Assembly: GCA_900167215.1 (NCBI GenBank)
Contig: FUZS01000011.1
Coordinates: 55,045 to 119,044, forward strand
DNA from: [Eubacterium] yurii
GTDB lineage: Bacteria; Bacillota; Clostridia; Peptostreptococcales; Filifactoraceae
Direction: 5' to 3'
Length of the DNA: 64,000 bases
Shown here: positions 55,361-64,000 of the stretch, one piece after another
Layout: every line of letters starts with the position of its first letter
Numbering within the stretch: the stretch's first letter is position 1
Position numbers and translations under genes: made by a program
Notes under the pieces: model-generated
Seen by the model: the letters and a program-made list of their open reading frames with translations, nothing else
Told to the model about the DNA's origin: nothing
Databases searched by the model: none

Positions 55361-56704
55361 ATGAAAAAAATTATAGGCTTAATAGTTTTAATTGCTATAT
55401 TAGTAATAGGAGGATGTATTTTTGCGGCATTTAAGTTTAACTCCGCTCCTTTAGATGACTATTCTCAAAGCGAAAACATATTGATAAGTCAACTTGAAAA
55501 AATGGACAAGGGCAATCTTGATGTTACAAAAATATTTGCTCACAATGGGTTTTTCAGCTCTAAGACAGATTATAAAAGTGAAGAGGAAATTTTTAAATAT
55601 TTAAACAGTCTTACCCCAAAATTTAAAGTTTGGTTTGAAAATCTTGTCAATACCAACCCTCAGCTTTCCTTTATTGCAGGAGGAACTTTCAGATATGAAT
55701 TTAGGAGCAAATATATCAACGGGGTGTACTATATAGATAAGATATCAGTCAATTTTACCGGCACCTATGCCTTAACTAAGGAGGAATGGGAAGCTACAAA
55801 AAAAAGACTGCATGAAATAGCAAAAAAAATTCCAAGCGATAGTAGTGATGTACAAAAAGTAAGGTTGGTAAATGAATATCTCTCACGATATACCAACTAT
55901 GACTTTAAAACTTACAAACAATATATGCAAGATTCAACAGCAATTAAAAATTTCAAGCCTTTTACACCTTACGATGTAGGCAACGGAGGTGTGGCAGTAT
56001 GCGAAGGCTATGCCAAGGCAGCAAATGTCATACTTAATGAATTGGGAGTCAAGACAAGAATAGTAACTTCAAACATTCAAAACCATGCATGGAATATAGT
56101 AAAAATTGGAGACAAATGGTATAATCTCGATGTCACATGGAATGACGATGATGGCGGGAATTACGATATATCTGAAAAATATCTGCTAAAATCTAATGAT
56201 TCTTTAGTTTCAATGTCCAAATCTGAACACAAGATACCGGATGAAGAGGGCTATGACCTAAGTGATACAAAGTACGACAACTTATTTAAAGGCAAGTTTA
56301 TATCTTCATCAAGCGGAATATACAATTTGGAAGATACAGATACAAAGAGTATCTCTGCTACCAAGTATAGGTTAACAAAGTACAATGATGCTACAAACAA
56401 GACTGAGGTTTTGATAAACAATGCCTTTGCCTACTTTGACGACTATATTGCCAATATAAATTTTGATAGCAATACCATAAATATATACAGTGTTGACAAT
56501 CCCAAAAAAGTAATTGCCAGAATTAAAAACAAAGATTTCAGACGATTTAACAATAATGGCAAAAATATTTCAAATGTCATCATAAGAAAGATAGAGCCGT
56601 CAGATAATAAGATAGTAATAAGCTATGACAAGATAACATCTGACAGTGTCTCGAACTTCTATGCTGATGACTATGCTTATAGCGCAGCAGGGAAGATGCT
56701 GTAG
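55361..56704 (+). CDS. Membrane-anchored transglutaminase-like protein
   Basis: The 447-residue protein begins MKKIIGLIVLIAILVIGGC, a single anchor; the VIGGC end resembles a lipobox. The transglutaminase/protease-like core (about 160-270) shows the catalytic Cys in GGVAVCEGYAKAANVIL, His in NHAWNIVKI and Asp in YNLDVTWND. Such domains act as extracellular cysteine peptidases or cross-linkers. The C-terminal 150 residues are beta-rich and unassigned. I use ATG 55361 behind GGAGAAA at 5 bases rather than TTG 55349. It starts 18 bases after the hydrogenase; a functional link is not evident. Confidence 0.82.
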   Translation: MKKIIGLIVLIAILVIGGCIFAAFKFNSAPLDDYSQSENILISQLEKMDKGNLDVTKIFAHNGFFSSKTDYKSEEEIFKYLNSLTPKFKVWFENLVNTNPQLSFIAGGTFRYEFRSKYINGVYYIDKISVNFTGTYALTKEEWEATKKRLHEIAKKIPSDSSDVQKVRLVNEYLSRYTNYDFKTYKQYMQDSTAIKNFKPFTPYDVGNGGVAVCEGYAKAANVILNELGVKTRIVTSNIQNHAWNIVKIGDKWYNLDVTWNDDDGGNYDISEKYLLKSNDSLVSMSKSEHKIPDEEGYDLSDTKYDNLFKGKFISSSSGIYNLEDTDTKSISATKYRLTKYNDATNKTEVLINNAFAYFDDYIANINFDSNTINIYSVDNPKKVIARIKNKDFRRFNNNGKNISNVIIRKIEPSDNKIVISYDKITSDSVSNFYADDYAYSAAGKML

Positions 56705-56723
56705 AAATAGAATCAATTTGACA

Positions 56724-56762
56724 AATACAAACTCATGTAAAATATTGAGTTTGTATTTTTTT
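56724..56762 (+). terminator. Terminator of the hydrogenase/transglutaminase unit
   Basis: ATACAAACTCA pairs with TGAGTTTGTAT around a 9-base loop, with eight T following. The gap from here to 57100 is AT-rich with nothing recognisable. Confidence 0.85.
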
Positions 56763-57102
56763 TATGTGAAAAAATAGGACTATTTTACGATTGAATTTTT
56801 CACTGATTTAGTATACAATTTTAACATTATTTTAAAATATATAAACTTAGGTAAAATAGTAAATACTGCTTTTTGAAAAATTTCTTTATCTTAGTGTAAT
56901 TTAATAGAAATTTAATATATGCTACAGGTAAAATTACAGATACATTTAATGTTAAAGCTATATATTTATGCTGTATGGTATAATTGCAATTTTTGAAAAA
57001 ATCATATAATTTCAACATTTTAAATTTTTTTCAAAAAAGTGATATTTAATATATTTAAGCGAAACTTTTTTCTTAGCTTGAATTATTTTTTTATTCTTAC
57101 GG

Positions 57103-57181
57103 TATCAGAGATAAATGGATGATAATGCTCTGATAAAGTATGAGATTTCAAAACGCAAGTTTAGTTTAAAACCTACGTTTT
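57103..57181 (+). promoter_or_regulatory. Structured leader of the activase gene
   Basis: Two hairpins precede the ribosome binding site: TATCAGAG/CTCTGATA (57103-57110 with 57128-57135) and AAACG/CGTTT (57151-57155 with 57176-57180), the latter ending 2 bases before GGAGG. They could modulate translation; no known riboswitch motif is recognised. Confidence 0.35.
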
Positions 57182-57191
57182 TGGAGGTAAT

Positions 57192-60100
57192 ATGTTAGAT
57201 GTAATAAATATCGGTGTGGACGTCGGCTCTACTACCGTAAAATTGGTGGCACTTGACTATAAAGATGAGATACTTTACTCAAAGTATGAACGTCATCACG
57301 CAAATATAAATGAAACACTCAAAAAACTCGTACTTGAAGCCTACGAGAAATTTGAAGATGTAAGAATCAAGGTTGCAATTACAGGCTCAGGCGGTATGGG
57401 ACTGGCAAATGCCTTAAATGTGTCATTCGTACAGGAAGTTATTGCCTCAACAAAGGCAATTAAGACCTTCAATCCTTCTGCTGATGTAGCCATAGAATTG
57501 GGCGGGGAAGATGCTAAGATAACATACTTTGGAGAATCTGTTGAGCAAAAGATGAACGGTACATGTGCCGGAGGTACAGGCTCTTTCATAGATCAGATGG
57601 CATCACTATTAAAAACAGACGCTACAGGTCTTAACGAATACGCAAAAAATTTCACTACGATATATCCCATAGCTGCAAGATGTGGAGTTTTTGCTAAGAC
57701 TGACGTGCAACCTCTTCTAAATGAAGGAGTTAAAAAAGAAGATATATCAGCGTCAATTTTCCAAGCTGTAGTTATTCAGACTATAAGTGGTCTTGCCTGC
57801 GGTATGCCAATAAAGGGTAAGGTTGCCTTTTTGGGCGGACCTTTGTACTACCTTTCAGAGCTTAGACAAAGATTTATAGAGACTCTTAACCTCAAAGACT
57901 CTGATATTATATTTCCACATAATTCACAGCTATATGTAGCTATAGGTTGTGCACTGCTTGCAAAGGACTCTCCTATTATTCAATTAGCTGACTTTGTAAA
58001 GTCATTTGAAAACTTGCAACTTACTGCACTTATAGAAAGCAACAGACTTGAGCCTTTATTTAAGAATAATGCGGAATATGAAGAATTTACAAATAGACAT
58101 CAAAAAGAAAAGGTAGTAAGAAAAGATATAAGCAATCATGTCGGTAACTGTTATTTGGGAATAGATGCAGGCTCAACAACTACAAAGATTGCTCTTATAG
58201 ATGATGACGGAGCCTTACTCTGGTCACATTACGACAGCAACCACGGTTCGCCTCTTAACTCTACAATAGACGCTCTAAGACAGCTATACTCTGTAATGCC
58301 ACCTACTGCCAAGATTGTATACTCTACAGTCACAGGCTACGGTGAAGGCTTGCTCCAAAAGGCTCTTAAGGCGGATTTTGGTGAAATAGAAACTGTTGCC
58401 CATTACAAGGCTGCAGACTTTTTCTGCGACGGTGTCAACTTCATACTTGACATCGGCGGTCAGGATATGAAATGCCTCAAGATAAAAGAAGGCACTATAG
58501 ATTCCATATCTCTAAACGAGGCTTGTTCTTCAGGTTGCGGTTCCTTCCTTGACACTTTTGCAAAATCACTCAACATATCAATACAAGACTTTGTAAAAGA
58601 ATCCATAGCTGCACAAAACCCTGTTGACCTTGGCTCAAGATGTACAGTATTTATGAACTCAAGGGTGAAACAGTCACAAAAAGAAGGCGCAAGCGTTGGA
58701 GATATAAGCAGCGGTCTATGCTACTCAGTAATCAAAAACGCACTCTACAAGGTAATTAAGATAAAAAATAAGGAAGAACTTGGCGAGAAGATAGTCGTAC
58801 AAGGTGGAACATTCTACAATGATGCAGTTCTGAGAGCTTTTGAACTTCTCTCTGAAAGAGAAGTAATTCGTCCTGACATTGCAGGTATTATGGGAGCCTT
58901 TGGCTGTTCTATAATATCAAAGGCGAGATATGAACAAGGATACAAGACAGAATTATTGCAGGCAAAAGATCTTGAAAATTTCCAAATCCAAAATGAAATT
59001 ACAAGATGTAAAAAATGCTCTAACAACTGTCTGCTTACTATAAATCACTTTGCAGGCGGAGAGAGATTCATCTCCGGTAACAGATGTGAAAAGGGACTTG
59101 GCGATGACTATGTCAAAAATGACCTGCCTAATCTCTTTGACTACAAATACAAAAAACTCTTCTCTTACAAATCTCTAAAAGGAGATGAGGCTGTAAGAGG
59201 CAAGATTGGTATACCAAGAGTTTTAAATATATATGAAAACTATCCGCTATGGCATACATTCTTCACAGAGCTTGGCTTTGAAGTTGTGATTTCAGGCAGA
59301 TCGAATACTAAGATATATGAAAAAGGTATAGAGACTATACCGTCAGAATCAGCTTGTTTCCCTGCAAAGCTTTCACATGGTCACATTATGGACCTTGTGG
59401 ACAAAAAGGTAATGAGACTGTTCTATCCAAGTGTAATGCATGAAAAACTTGAAGATACTGTAGACGGTACAAATAATTTCAACTGCCCTATAGTTATATC
59501 ATATCCTGAGGTTATAAAAAACAACATGGATATAATAAGGGAAAACAGCATTAAACTATACTCACCTTTTATCAATTTATCTGATGAAAAATCAGCCATC
59601 AAGCAACTGTATAATATGCTCAAGGATGATTTTTACATTGACATAAAAGATGTGGAAACAGCTTACAAAAAAGCTGAAGCTGAATATGATTCATTTAAGA
59701 GCGACCTTGCGAGAAAAGGCGAGGAAACTCTAAAATACATTCAGGAAAACAACATCAAAGGCATAGTTCTTGCCGGCAGACCGTATCACCTCGATCCGCA
59801 TATCAACCACGGTATACCTGATGTCATCACATCGCTTGGTATGTGTGTGCTTACAGAGGACAGTGTCGCACATCTTTCTACAGGCAAGAAAAAGCTAAGA
59901 GTTGTAAATCAGTGGACTTACCACTCAAGACTATACAGAGCTGCCGACTTTGTCGCAACTCAGAAAAATCTTGAAATAGTACAACTCAATTCCTTTGGTT
60001 GCGGACTTGACGCTGTAACTACAGATCAGGTAGCAGAAATAATGGCAAATAACAACAAGATATATACAACACTTAAGATAGATGAGGTGTCAAACCTCGG

Positions 60101-61523
60101 TGCCGTGAAGATAAGACTGCGTTCACTCAAGGCAAGTATGATAGAACGTGAACAAAAAAATGTTGAACCTAAGAAAATTCACGAGCCAAAAGACAGAATT
60201 ATCTTTACAAAACAGATGAAGAAAACTCATACCATACTTTGTCCTCAGATGTCACCTGTACACTTTGACCTCTTGGAATCAGTATTTAACTACAGCGGAT
60301 ATAATATGGTATTACTGCGTGATGATACAGGAGCAATAGATGAGGGTCTTAAATATGTAAATAATGACGCTTGCTACCCTGCAATAATCGTAATCGGTCA
60401 GCTTATAAAGGCATTAAAGTCAGGAAAATACGACCTTAACAACACATCAGTGCTGATGTCTCAAACAGGTGGCGGTTGCAGAGCTACTAACTATATAGCA
60501 TTCTTGAGAAAAGCACTAATAGACAGCGGTTTTGAAAACATACCGGTAATATCACTCAACCCTAAGGGCTTTGAAAAAAATCCGGGCTTTTCACTACTAA
60601 GTCCTGCATTTATAGACAGAGCTATACAAGCGCTGATTTACGGTGACTTACTGATGAATCTGCTCTATGCCACACGCCCTTATGAAAAGATACAGGGCTC
60701 AGCAAACGAACTCTACCATAGAAGTATAGAATTTTTGAAAAAAGAGCTGAAATCTCATAAAAAGAAGAAATTTATTGAAAATATATATGAGATAGTCAAG
60801 AAATTTGACAATATCCCAAGGACAGGAGAACAAAAGCCTAAAGTAGGTGTCGTAGGAGAAATACTTGTAAAATTCCACCCTACTGCCAACAACTCCGTAG
60901 TAAGCGTAATAGAAAGTGAGGGCGCAGAGGCTGTAGTGCCGTCACTGCTCGATTTTGTAATGTATACCTTATACAATGAAAACTTCACTTACGAGCATAT
61001 GGGTACTAAAAAACTATCATATATAATCAAAAATATGATAATAAACTATATCGAGGACTACAGATCGCACCTAAGAAACGCACTTGAACAGTCTAATAAC
61101 TACGATAAACCTGCTACTATCCAAGAAATAGCAAGGGGTGCATCTACTGTAATGTCTCTTGGTCATCAGACAGGTGAGGGATGGTTCCTAACAGGTGAAA
61201 TGATAGAACTGATAAACAGCGGAGTAAAAAATATAATCTGCGTTCAGCCTTTTGCCTGCCTACCAAACCACGTTACCGGCAAGGGAATGGCTAAGGAATT
61301 AAAAAGACTCTACAAGGGCGTAAATATAGCTCCTATCGACTACGATCCGGGAGCATCAGAAGTAAATCAGCTCAACAGAATCAAGCTGATGTTATCAAGA
61401 GCCTTTGAAAACTTCAACGAAGAAACAGGTCATATACAGCCACTTACAGGATTAATAGAAGATGTAAACATGGACTTAATAATGAGCACATTGAATCAAA
61501 GAAACAATGTAAGCACGAAATAA
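57192..61523 (+). CDS. Giant 2-hydroxyacyl-CoA dehydratase activase-like protein
   Basis: 1443 residues in one frame. The first ASKHA ATPase of the BadF/BcrA/HgdC type starts GVDVGSTTVKLV and has the cluster cysteine in NGTCAGGTGSF. The second copy starts near residue 322 (GIDAGSTTTKIAL), with LDIGGQDMKCLKI and EACSSGCGSF. A Cys-rich patch CKKCSNNCL...GNRCEKG follows (about 607-635). The remaining 800 residues match the DUF2229 plus HgdB-like region found in the long 'acyl-CoA dehydratase activase-related' proteins. Family members use ATP and a [4Fe-4S] cluster to inject a low-potential electron. No dehydratase subunit genes are adjacent, so the target is unknown. GGAGG lies 6 bases before ATG. 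Confidence 0.88.
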   Translation: MLDVINIGVDVGSTTVKLVALDYKDEILYSKYERHHANINETLKKLVLEAYEKFEDVRIKVAITGSGGMGLANALNVSFVQEVIASTKAIKTFNPSADVAIELGGEDAKITYFGESVEQKMNGTCAGGTGSFIDQMASLLKTDATGLNEYAKNFTTIYPIAARCGVFAKTDVQPLLNEGVKKEDISASIFQAVVIQTISGLACGMPIKGKVAFLGGPLYYLSELRQRFIETLNLKDSDIIFPHNSQLYVAIGCALLAKDSPIIQLADFVKSFENLQLTALIESNRLEPLFKNNAEYEEFTNRHQKEKVVRKDISNHVGNCYLGIDAGSTTTKIALIDDDGALLWSHYDSNHGSPLNSTIDALRQLYSVMPPTAKIVYSTVTGYGEGLLQKALKADFGEIETVAHYKAADFFCDGVNFILDIGGQDMKCLKIKEGTIDSISLNEACSSGCGSFLDTFAKSLNISIQDFVKESIAAQNPVDLGSRCTVFMNSRVKQSQKEGASVGDISSGLCYSVIKNALYKVIKIKNKEELGEKIVVQGGTFYNDAVLRAFELLSEREVIRPDIAGIMGAFGCSIISKARYEQGYKTELLQAKDLENFQIQNEITRCKKCSNNCLLTINHFAGGERFISGNRCEKGLGDDYVKNDLPNLFDYKYKKLFSYKSLKGDEAVRGKIGIPRVLNIYENYPLWHTFFTELGFEVVISGRSNTKIYEKGIETIPSESACFPAKLSHGHIMDLVDKKVMRLFYPSVMHEKLEDTVDGTNNFNCPIVISYPEVIKNNMDIIRENSIKLYSPFINLSDEKSAIKQLYNMLKDDFYIDIKDVETAYKKAEAEYDSFKSDLARKGEETLKYIQENNIKGIVLAGRPYHLDPHINHGIPDVITSLGMCVLTEDSVAHLSTGKKKLRVVNQWTYHSRLYRAADFVATQKNLEIVQLNSFGCGLDAVTTDQVAEIMANNNKIYTTLKIDEVSNLGAVKIRLRSLKASMIEREQKNVEPKKIHEPKDRIIFTKQMKKTHTILCPQMSPVHFDLLESVFNYSGYNMVLLRDDTGAIDEGLKYVNNDACYPAIIVIGQLIKALKSGKYDLNNTSVLMSQTGGGCRATNYIAFLRKALIDSGFENIPVISLNPKGFEKNPGFSLLSPAFIDRAIQALIYGDLLMNLLYATRPYEKIQGSANELYHRSIEFLKKELKSHKKKKFIENIYEIVKKFDNIPRTGEQKPKVGVVGEILVKFHPTANNSVVSVIESEGAEAVVPSLLDFVMYTLYNENFTYEHMGTKKLSYIIKNMIINYIEDYRSHLRNALEQSNNYDKPATIQEIARGASTVMSLGHQTGEGWFLTGEMIELINSGVKNIICVQPFACLPNHVTGKGMAKELKRLYKGVNIAPIDYDPGASEVNQLNRIKLMLSRAFENFNEETGHIQPLTGLIEDVNMDLIMSTLNQRNNVSTK

Positions 61524-61711
61524 TGCCGAAAACTCTTTAAAAATCCAATTATATTTTCTATAAATTTAATAAAATAATGTATAAACTATCTTTAAAATAC
61601 TGATAAATTAGTCAGAAATTCTAAGATATTTCAATTAAATATTCTATGACTAATCCATCATAGATTAAGCTAATTATAGTATCAGTATAAAGTACAAATA
61701 CTACAACTGAA

Positions 61712-61755
61712 AAAATGGACTGTAAGATTGAATTTACAATTTTACAGTCCATTTT
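61712..61755. terminator. Bidirectional terminator between the activase and WG-repeat genes
   Basis: A perfect 14-bp inverted repeat AAAATGGACTGTAA/TTACAGTCCATTTT with a 16-base loop and A/T runs on both sides, between convergent genes. Confidence 0.8.
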
Positions 61756-61784
61756 AAATTTTTTATGCTACAACCTTATATTTA

Positions 61785-61905
61785 ATTTTTATACCAAACA
61801 TTATTTGACCTATAGAAAAATATTTCTTGATTATCTTGCATTTACAGTTAAATTAAACTTTTATATAAATGAAGTTTTCCATTGTTTTATTAAATATTAG
61901 TATTA
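61785..61905 (+). repeat. Dispersed repeat, family B, copy B5 (degenerate)
   Basis: The right end CCATTGTTTTATTAAATATTAGTAT (landmark TATTAGTAT) matches the family well. The left end (TATACCAAACATTATTTGACCTATAG) is eroded. The other gene-free bases 61524-61711 and 61906-62051 hold nothing recognisable. Confidence 0.4.
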
Positions 61906-62051
61906 TATTAAACTTTATTAGAACTATGGCTTTACTTTTTAATATTAACCGTAATTTTTCAAATAGAAAAATTCATCTAATTAACTGATTATAACAAAAC
62001 TATAGTAGATTTACTACAATTAAATTAATATTTTTTATTTCTCTATTTCCC

Positions 62052-63110
62052 TTACTTTATAGTGCAAATACTCCAGACTTCACCGTCTTGTACAAGAGCA
62101 AAGTGCATATTATTTTCTGCATAAATATTTGATATATTATTGTATTTAGTAGCTATTACTTCATTCCCGTTTTTATCCGTGCAGCCGAATTTATCACCTT
62201 TTTCGGAGATTGCAAATCCATCCTCAAACTTCCCTATATGAGAAAATTCTGTCTCTGCAATCACATTTCCTGAGAGGTCAAGAATCTTTGAATTCGTATC
62301 ATCCTTAAAATTCACGGCAAAACAATCCTTTGATATATCATCTATATCCTCAGTATCTATATTAGGAAATTTCTCACTTAGATTTACAATGACATCACCC
62401 TTGACATATATCAGCAATAAATTGTCATTCATATCCACAACCAAAGCTTTATTACCTGCAAATCTTGTTACGTTTTTATATATGAGCTTAGTCAAAGCTT
62501 TATTGTTCTTTTCATCAAATAAGCCATAATTTTTATTGTCTGTATAGTAATTTCCTGCAACGCTGTATCCTTTGTACTTCTTTTCGATAGGTGGACAAAT
62601 CTTTCCACTCTTATCAATACTTACTTCTTTATTTGAATTTAAAAATACCTTTGCAACTCCCTTTACAAAGATGTCCCCTACCTTTATTTTCTCTCCGTTT
62701 ACAGTATCTATCACCTTTTTAGCTTTATTATCTATATAGTAGCCTTTCTTGTCCTTATCTACTACAAAGGCATAGCCCTCACTAAATCCTGCCACAACAT
62801 CCAGATAATTGTCCTTTGAAATTAGTTTTCCTCTTAAATCTGAAAAGTTGTAAGTCTTGTCCTTAAAATTGACTGCAAAAACTCCATCTGAAATATAGGG
62901 ATTTCTTATGCTAAATTCGGTTTTTTCAAAAGATAAGTTATATTTTTTACTGCTTTTATCTTTTTCTGCGGATACTTCACCATTATCAGCTACTTTAGTA
63001 TGAGAATTTCCTACATTGACCTTACCTTTATCAGCAGTTGTATTACTACATCCTACTAATGTCATCACTGCCAATATAAAGCAAATAAACAAGCATAATG
63101 ATTTTTTCAT
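62052..63110 (-). CDS. WG-repeat-like lipoprotein
   Basis: The 352-residue protein has a lipoprotein signal: MKKSLCLFICF, hydrophobic core and lipobox LVGCS. After a polar linker (about 20-60) come degenerate WG/KWG-type beta repeats, visible as GYAFVVDKDKKGYYIDNKAKKVI, NYGLFDEKNNKALTKLIYKN and KFGCTDKNGNEVIATKYNNI (cited in parts: DKKGYYIDN, NYGLFDEKN, KFGCTDKNG). These repeats form surface beta-propeller or solenoid folds of unknown ligand. ATG 63110 is used because AAGGAAG lies 8 bases upstream; a GTG at 63119 would extend it by three residues. It is monocistronic. Confidence 0.8.
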   Translation of the reverse strand: MKKSLCLFICFILAVMTLVGCSNTTADKGKVNVGNSHTKVADNGEVSAEKDKSSKKYNLSFEKTEFSIRNPYISDGVFAVNFKDKTYNFSDLRGKLISKDNYLDVVAGFSEGYAFVVDKDKKGYYIDNKAKKVIDTVNGEKIKVGDIFVKGVAKVFLNSNKEVSIDKSGKICPPIEKKYKGYSVAGNYYTDNKNYGLFDEKNNKALTKLIYKNVTRFAGNKALVVDMNDNLLLIYVKGDVIVNLSEKFPNIDTEDIDDISKDCFAVNFKDDTNSKILDLSGNVIAETEFSHIGKFEDGFAISEKGDKFGCTDKNGNEVIATKYNNISNIYAENNMHFALVQDGEVWSICTIK

Positions 63111-63386
63111 ATAAAACACTTCCTTTCATAGCTTATCATCTTAGCAATATAAATATGTACATAAAATTTCTAATCTATCCACTCCAAGCAAAAGCAAAGT
63201 AATACAATAAAAACTACAACAATATTATTTTATATAAATAAAATATATTAAACAATAACATTATGCTTATATTAATCATTATAATACATCAACATTATTT
63301 TTACAACTTAACTTTATATTAGACTTATCTCTTTATAATATCAGTACAATTAGCCACATATATAATAATTACAATTTAAGCTTTTC

Positions 63387-63494
63387 ATGCTATTATCTAT
63401 TTAATCTAAGGATTTTATCTGTTACCTCCTTGTGATAATCTTTAACATATCTATTGTTAATACATATTTCAATTTTTTTATTAGATTTTAGTAT
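63387..63494 (+). repeat. Dispersed repeat, family B, copy B4
   Basis: Starts TGCTATTATCTATTTAATC then TAAGGATTTTATC and ends TTTTTTATTAGATTTTAGTAT. It lies upstream of the WG-repeat gene; 63130-63386 is otherwise AT-rich without features. Confidence 0.5.
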
Positions 63495-63553
63495 GAAAAT
63501 ATTTATTCCATTATTTTATTATATTTTTATATGGATTTTAAACTAATACTAAA

Positions 63554-63673
63554 ATCTGATATAATAATGGATAGTTTTTTTCGACGCATTTACAATAAAG
63601 GCATCAATAATACAATATTTTTTAAAACTATTAATAATAATTATTCATAGATTGAATAGATAGTGCTATTCAC
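63554..63673 (-). repeat. Dispersed repeat, family B, copy B7 (inverted)
   Basis: On the minus strand it starts CTATCTATTCAATCTATGAATAAT and ends CCATTATTATATCAGATTTTAGTATT. It faces copy B4 in inverted orientation and stands next to the group II intron end. Confidence 0.5.
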
Positions 63674-63734
63674 TACTAAAAATATCTAATAATAATCATT
63701 AAAAACTTTTCTTTTATAATAATATATACCTATA

Positions 63735-64000
63735 ATCGAGTAGGAGGCTACCCATTATTTGAGTAGCCGACCTCTCACACCACCGTACGTACGGTTCTCG
63801 TATACGGCGGTTCAATAGTTCGAGTGAAGTCTCTCGTATCTTAAAGATATGTCATCATATCCTTGGGATACGAGATATTCATTTGTTAGGGTTGTTGATA
63901 GTATAAAACTTCCTGCCACTCTCCAATAACCAAGCCTTGAGTTTGCCCATTCCCACGCCTTTTGTTTAGTTTTACACAAGCGTTTTAGGTTCTCGAATCT
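63735..64000 (-). mobile_element. Group II intron, 3' end (maturase C-terminus, domains V and VI), runs off the right edge
   Basis: On the minus strand, after the maturase stop, the sequence CCGTATACG, AGAACCGTACGTACGGTGGT and then GTGAGAGG forms a domain V-like hairpin. It is followed by a domain VI stem GGCTACTC/GGGTAGCC and the terminal CCTACTCGAT. These are landmarks of bacterial group II introns. The 3' splice boundary is placed at about 63735. The 5' part and most of the maturase lie outside the window. The flanking sequence is an AT-rich intergenic zone with family-B repeats. Confidence 0.85.
63812..64000 (-). CDS. ltrA: Group II intron reverse transcriptase/maturase, C-terminal 62 residues
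   Basis: The minus strand reads KRLCKTKQKAWEWANSRLGYWRVAGSFIL and TNEYLVSQGYDDISLRYERL to a TGA (in parts: WEWANSRLGYWRVAGS and TNEYLVSQGYDD). This is the C-terminal tail of intron-encoded proteins of the type 'W-A-N-S/T-R-x-G-Y-W-R-x-A-x-S'. It ends 77 bases before the predicted intron 3' end, where domains V and VI begin. Whether the full protein is intact cannot be seen. Confidence 0.85.
   Translation of the reverse strand, partial: RFENLKRLCKTKQKAWEWANSRLGYWRVAGSFILSTTLTNEYLVSQGYDDISLRYERLHSNY

Overview
This window looks like a chromosomal segment of a low-GC, anaerobic, motile, clostridia-like Firmicute. The base composition is very AT-rich, genes are preceded by strong AGGAGG-type ribosome binding sites, and promoters read TTGACA-17-TATAAT. 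Housekeeping genes are of Firmicute type. Anaerobic life is suggested by a [FeFe]-hydrogenase, a rubredoxin and a giant 2-hydroxyacyl-CoA dehydratase activase-like protein. Motility is suggested by a fliD fragment at the left edge. The genus is not certain; the Peptostreptococcaceae/Tissierellia neighbourhood is an inference.

Layout. 1-653: 5' part of fliD (minus) behind a sigma-D-like promoter. 0.8-6.0 kb: recJ-apt-relA, a purine-salvage/stringent-response operon. 6.1-10.5 kb: FMN riboswitch followed by ribD-ribE-ribBA-ribH. 10.7-14 kb: a uracil-DNA-glycosylase-fold protein and a pseudouridine catabolism pair, psuK-psuG. 14.3-14.8 kb: a BrnT/BrnA-type toxin-antitoxin pair with a damaged toxin start. 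15.2-19.6 kb: the str operon (rpsL-rpsG-fusA-tuf, minus). 20.0-20.16 kb: an orphan structured RNA with its own promoter and terminator. 20.2-22.5 kb: two unknown genes and a CPBP-family membrane protease. 23-28.5 kb: folC, a MobA-like nucleotidyltransferase, an anchored alpha/beta hydrolase, tsaB, a MATE exporter and a nitroreductase.

28.8-38.2 kb is the accessory highlight. A large secreted VWA/calcium-repeat protein, interrupted by one in-frame TGA, is translationally coupled to a tandem array of ten small membrane-anchored paralogues. The array is arranged mostly as overlapping pairs separated by near-identical hairpin-bearing spacers. It looks like a polymorphic toxin with an immunity-gene bank.

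38.9-48.9 kb: a P1B-type metal ATPase with a DUF6110-like partner, ftsK, pnp, rpsO, a secreted copper-amine-oxidase-N-domain protein and a rubredoxin. 49.4-52.7 kb: an autoregulated GntR/ABC transporter operon. 53-56.7 kb: a DUF6440-like gene, then a group-B-like [FeFe]-hydrogenase with a small ferredoxin-like gene and a transglutaminase-like protein. 57.2-61.5 kb: the 1443-residue activase. 62-63.1 kb: a WG-repeat lipoprotein. 63.7-64.0 kb: the 3' end of a group II intron with the C-terminus of its maturase, running off the window.

Many gene-free stretches hold a degenerate dispersed repeat of about 115 bp. It has inverted ends TACTAATCACC/GGTTTTTAGTA and looks like a MITE. A second related family (TACTATTATCTATTTAATC...TTTTAGTAT) has at least six copies. 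One MITE copy lies between the riboflavin riboswitch terminator and ribD. No tRNA, rRNA or CRISPR array was recognised.
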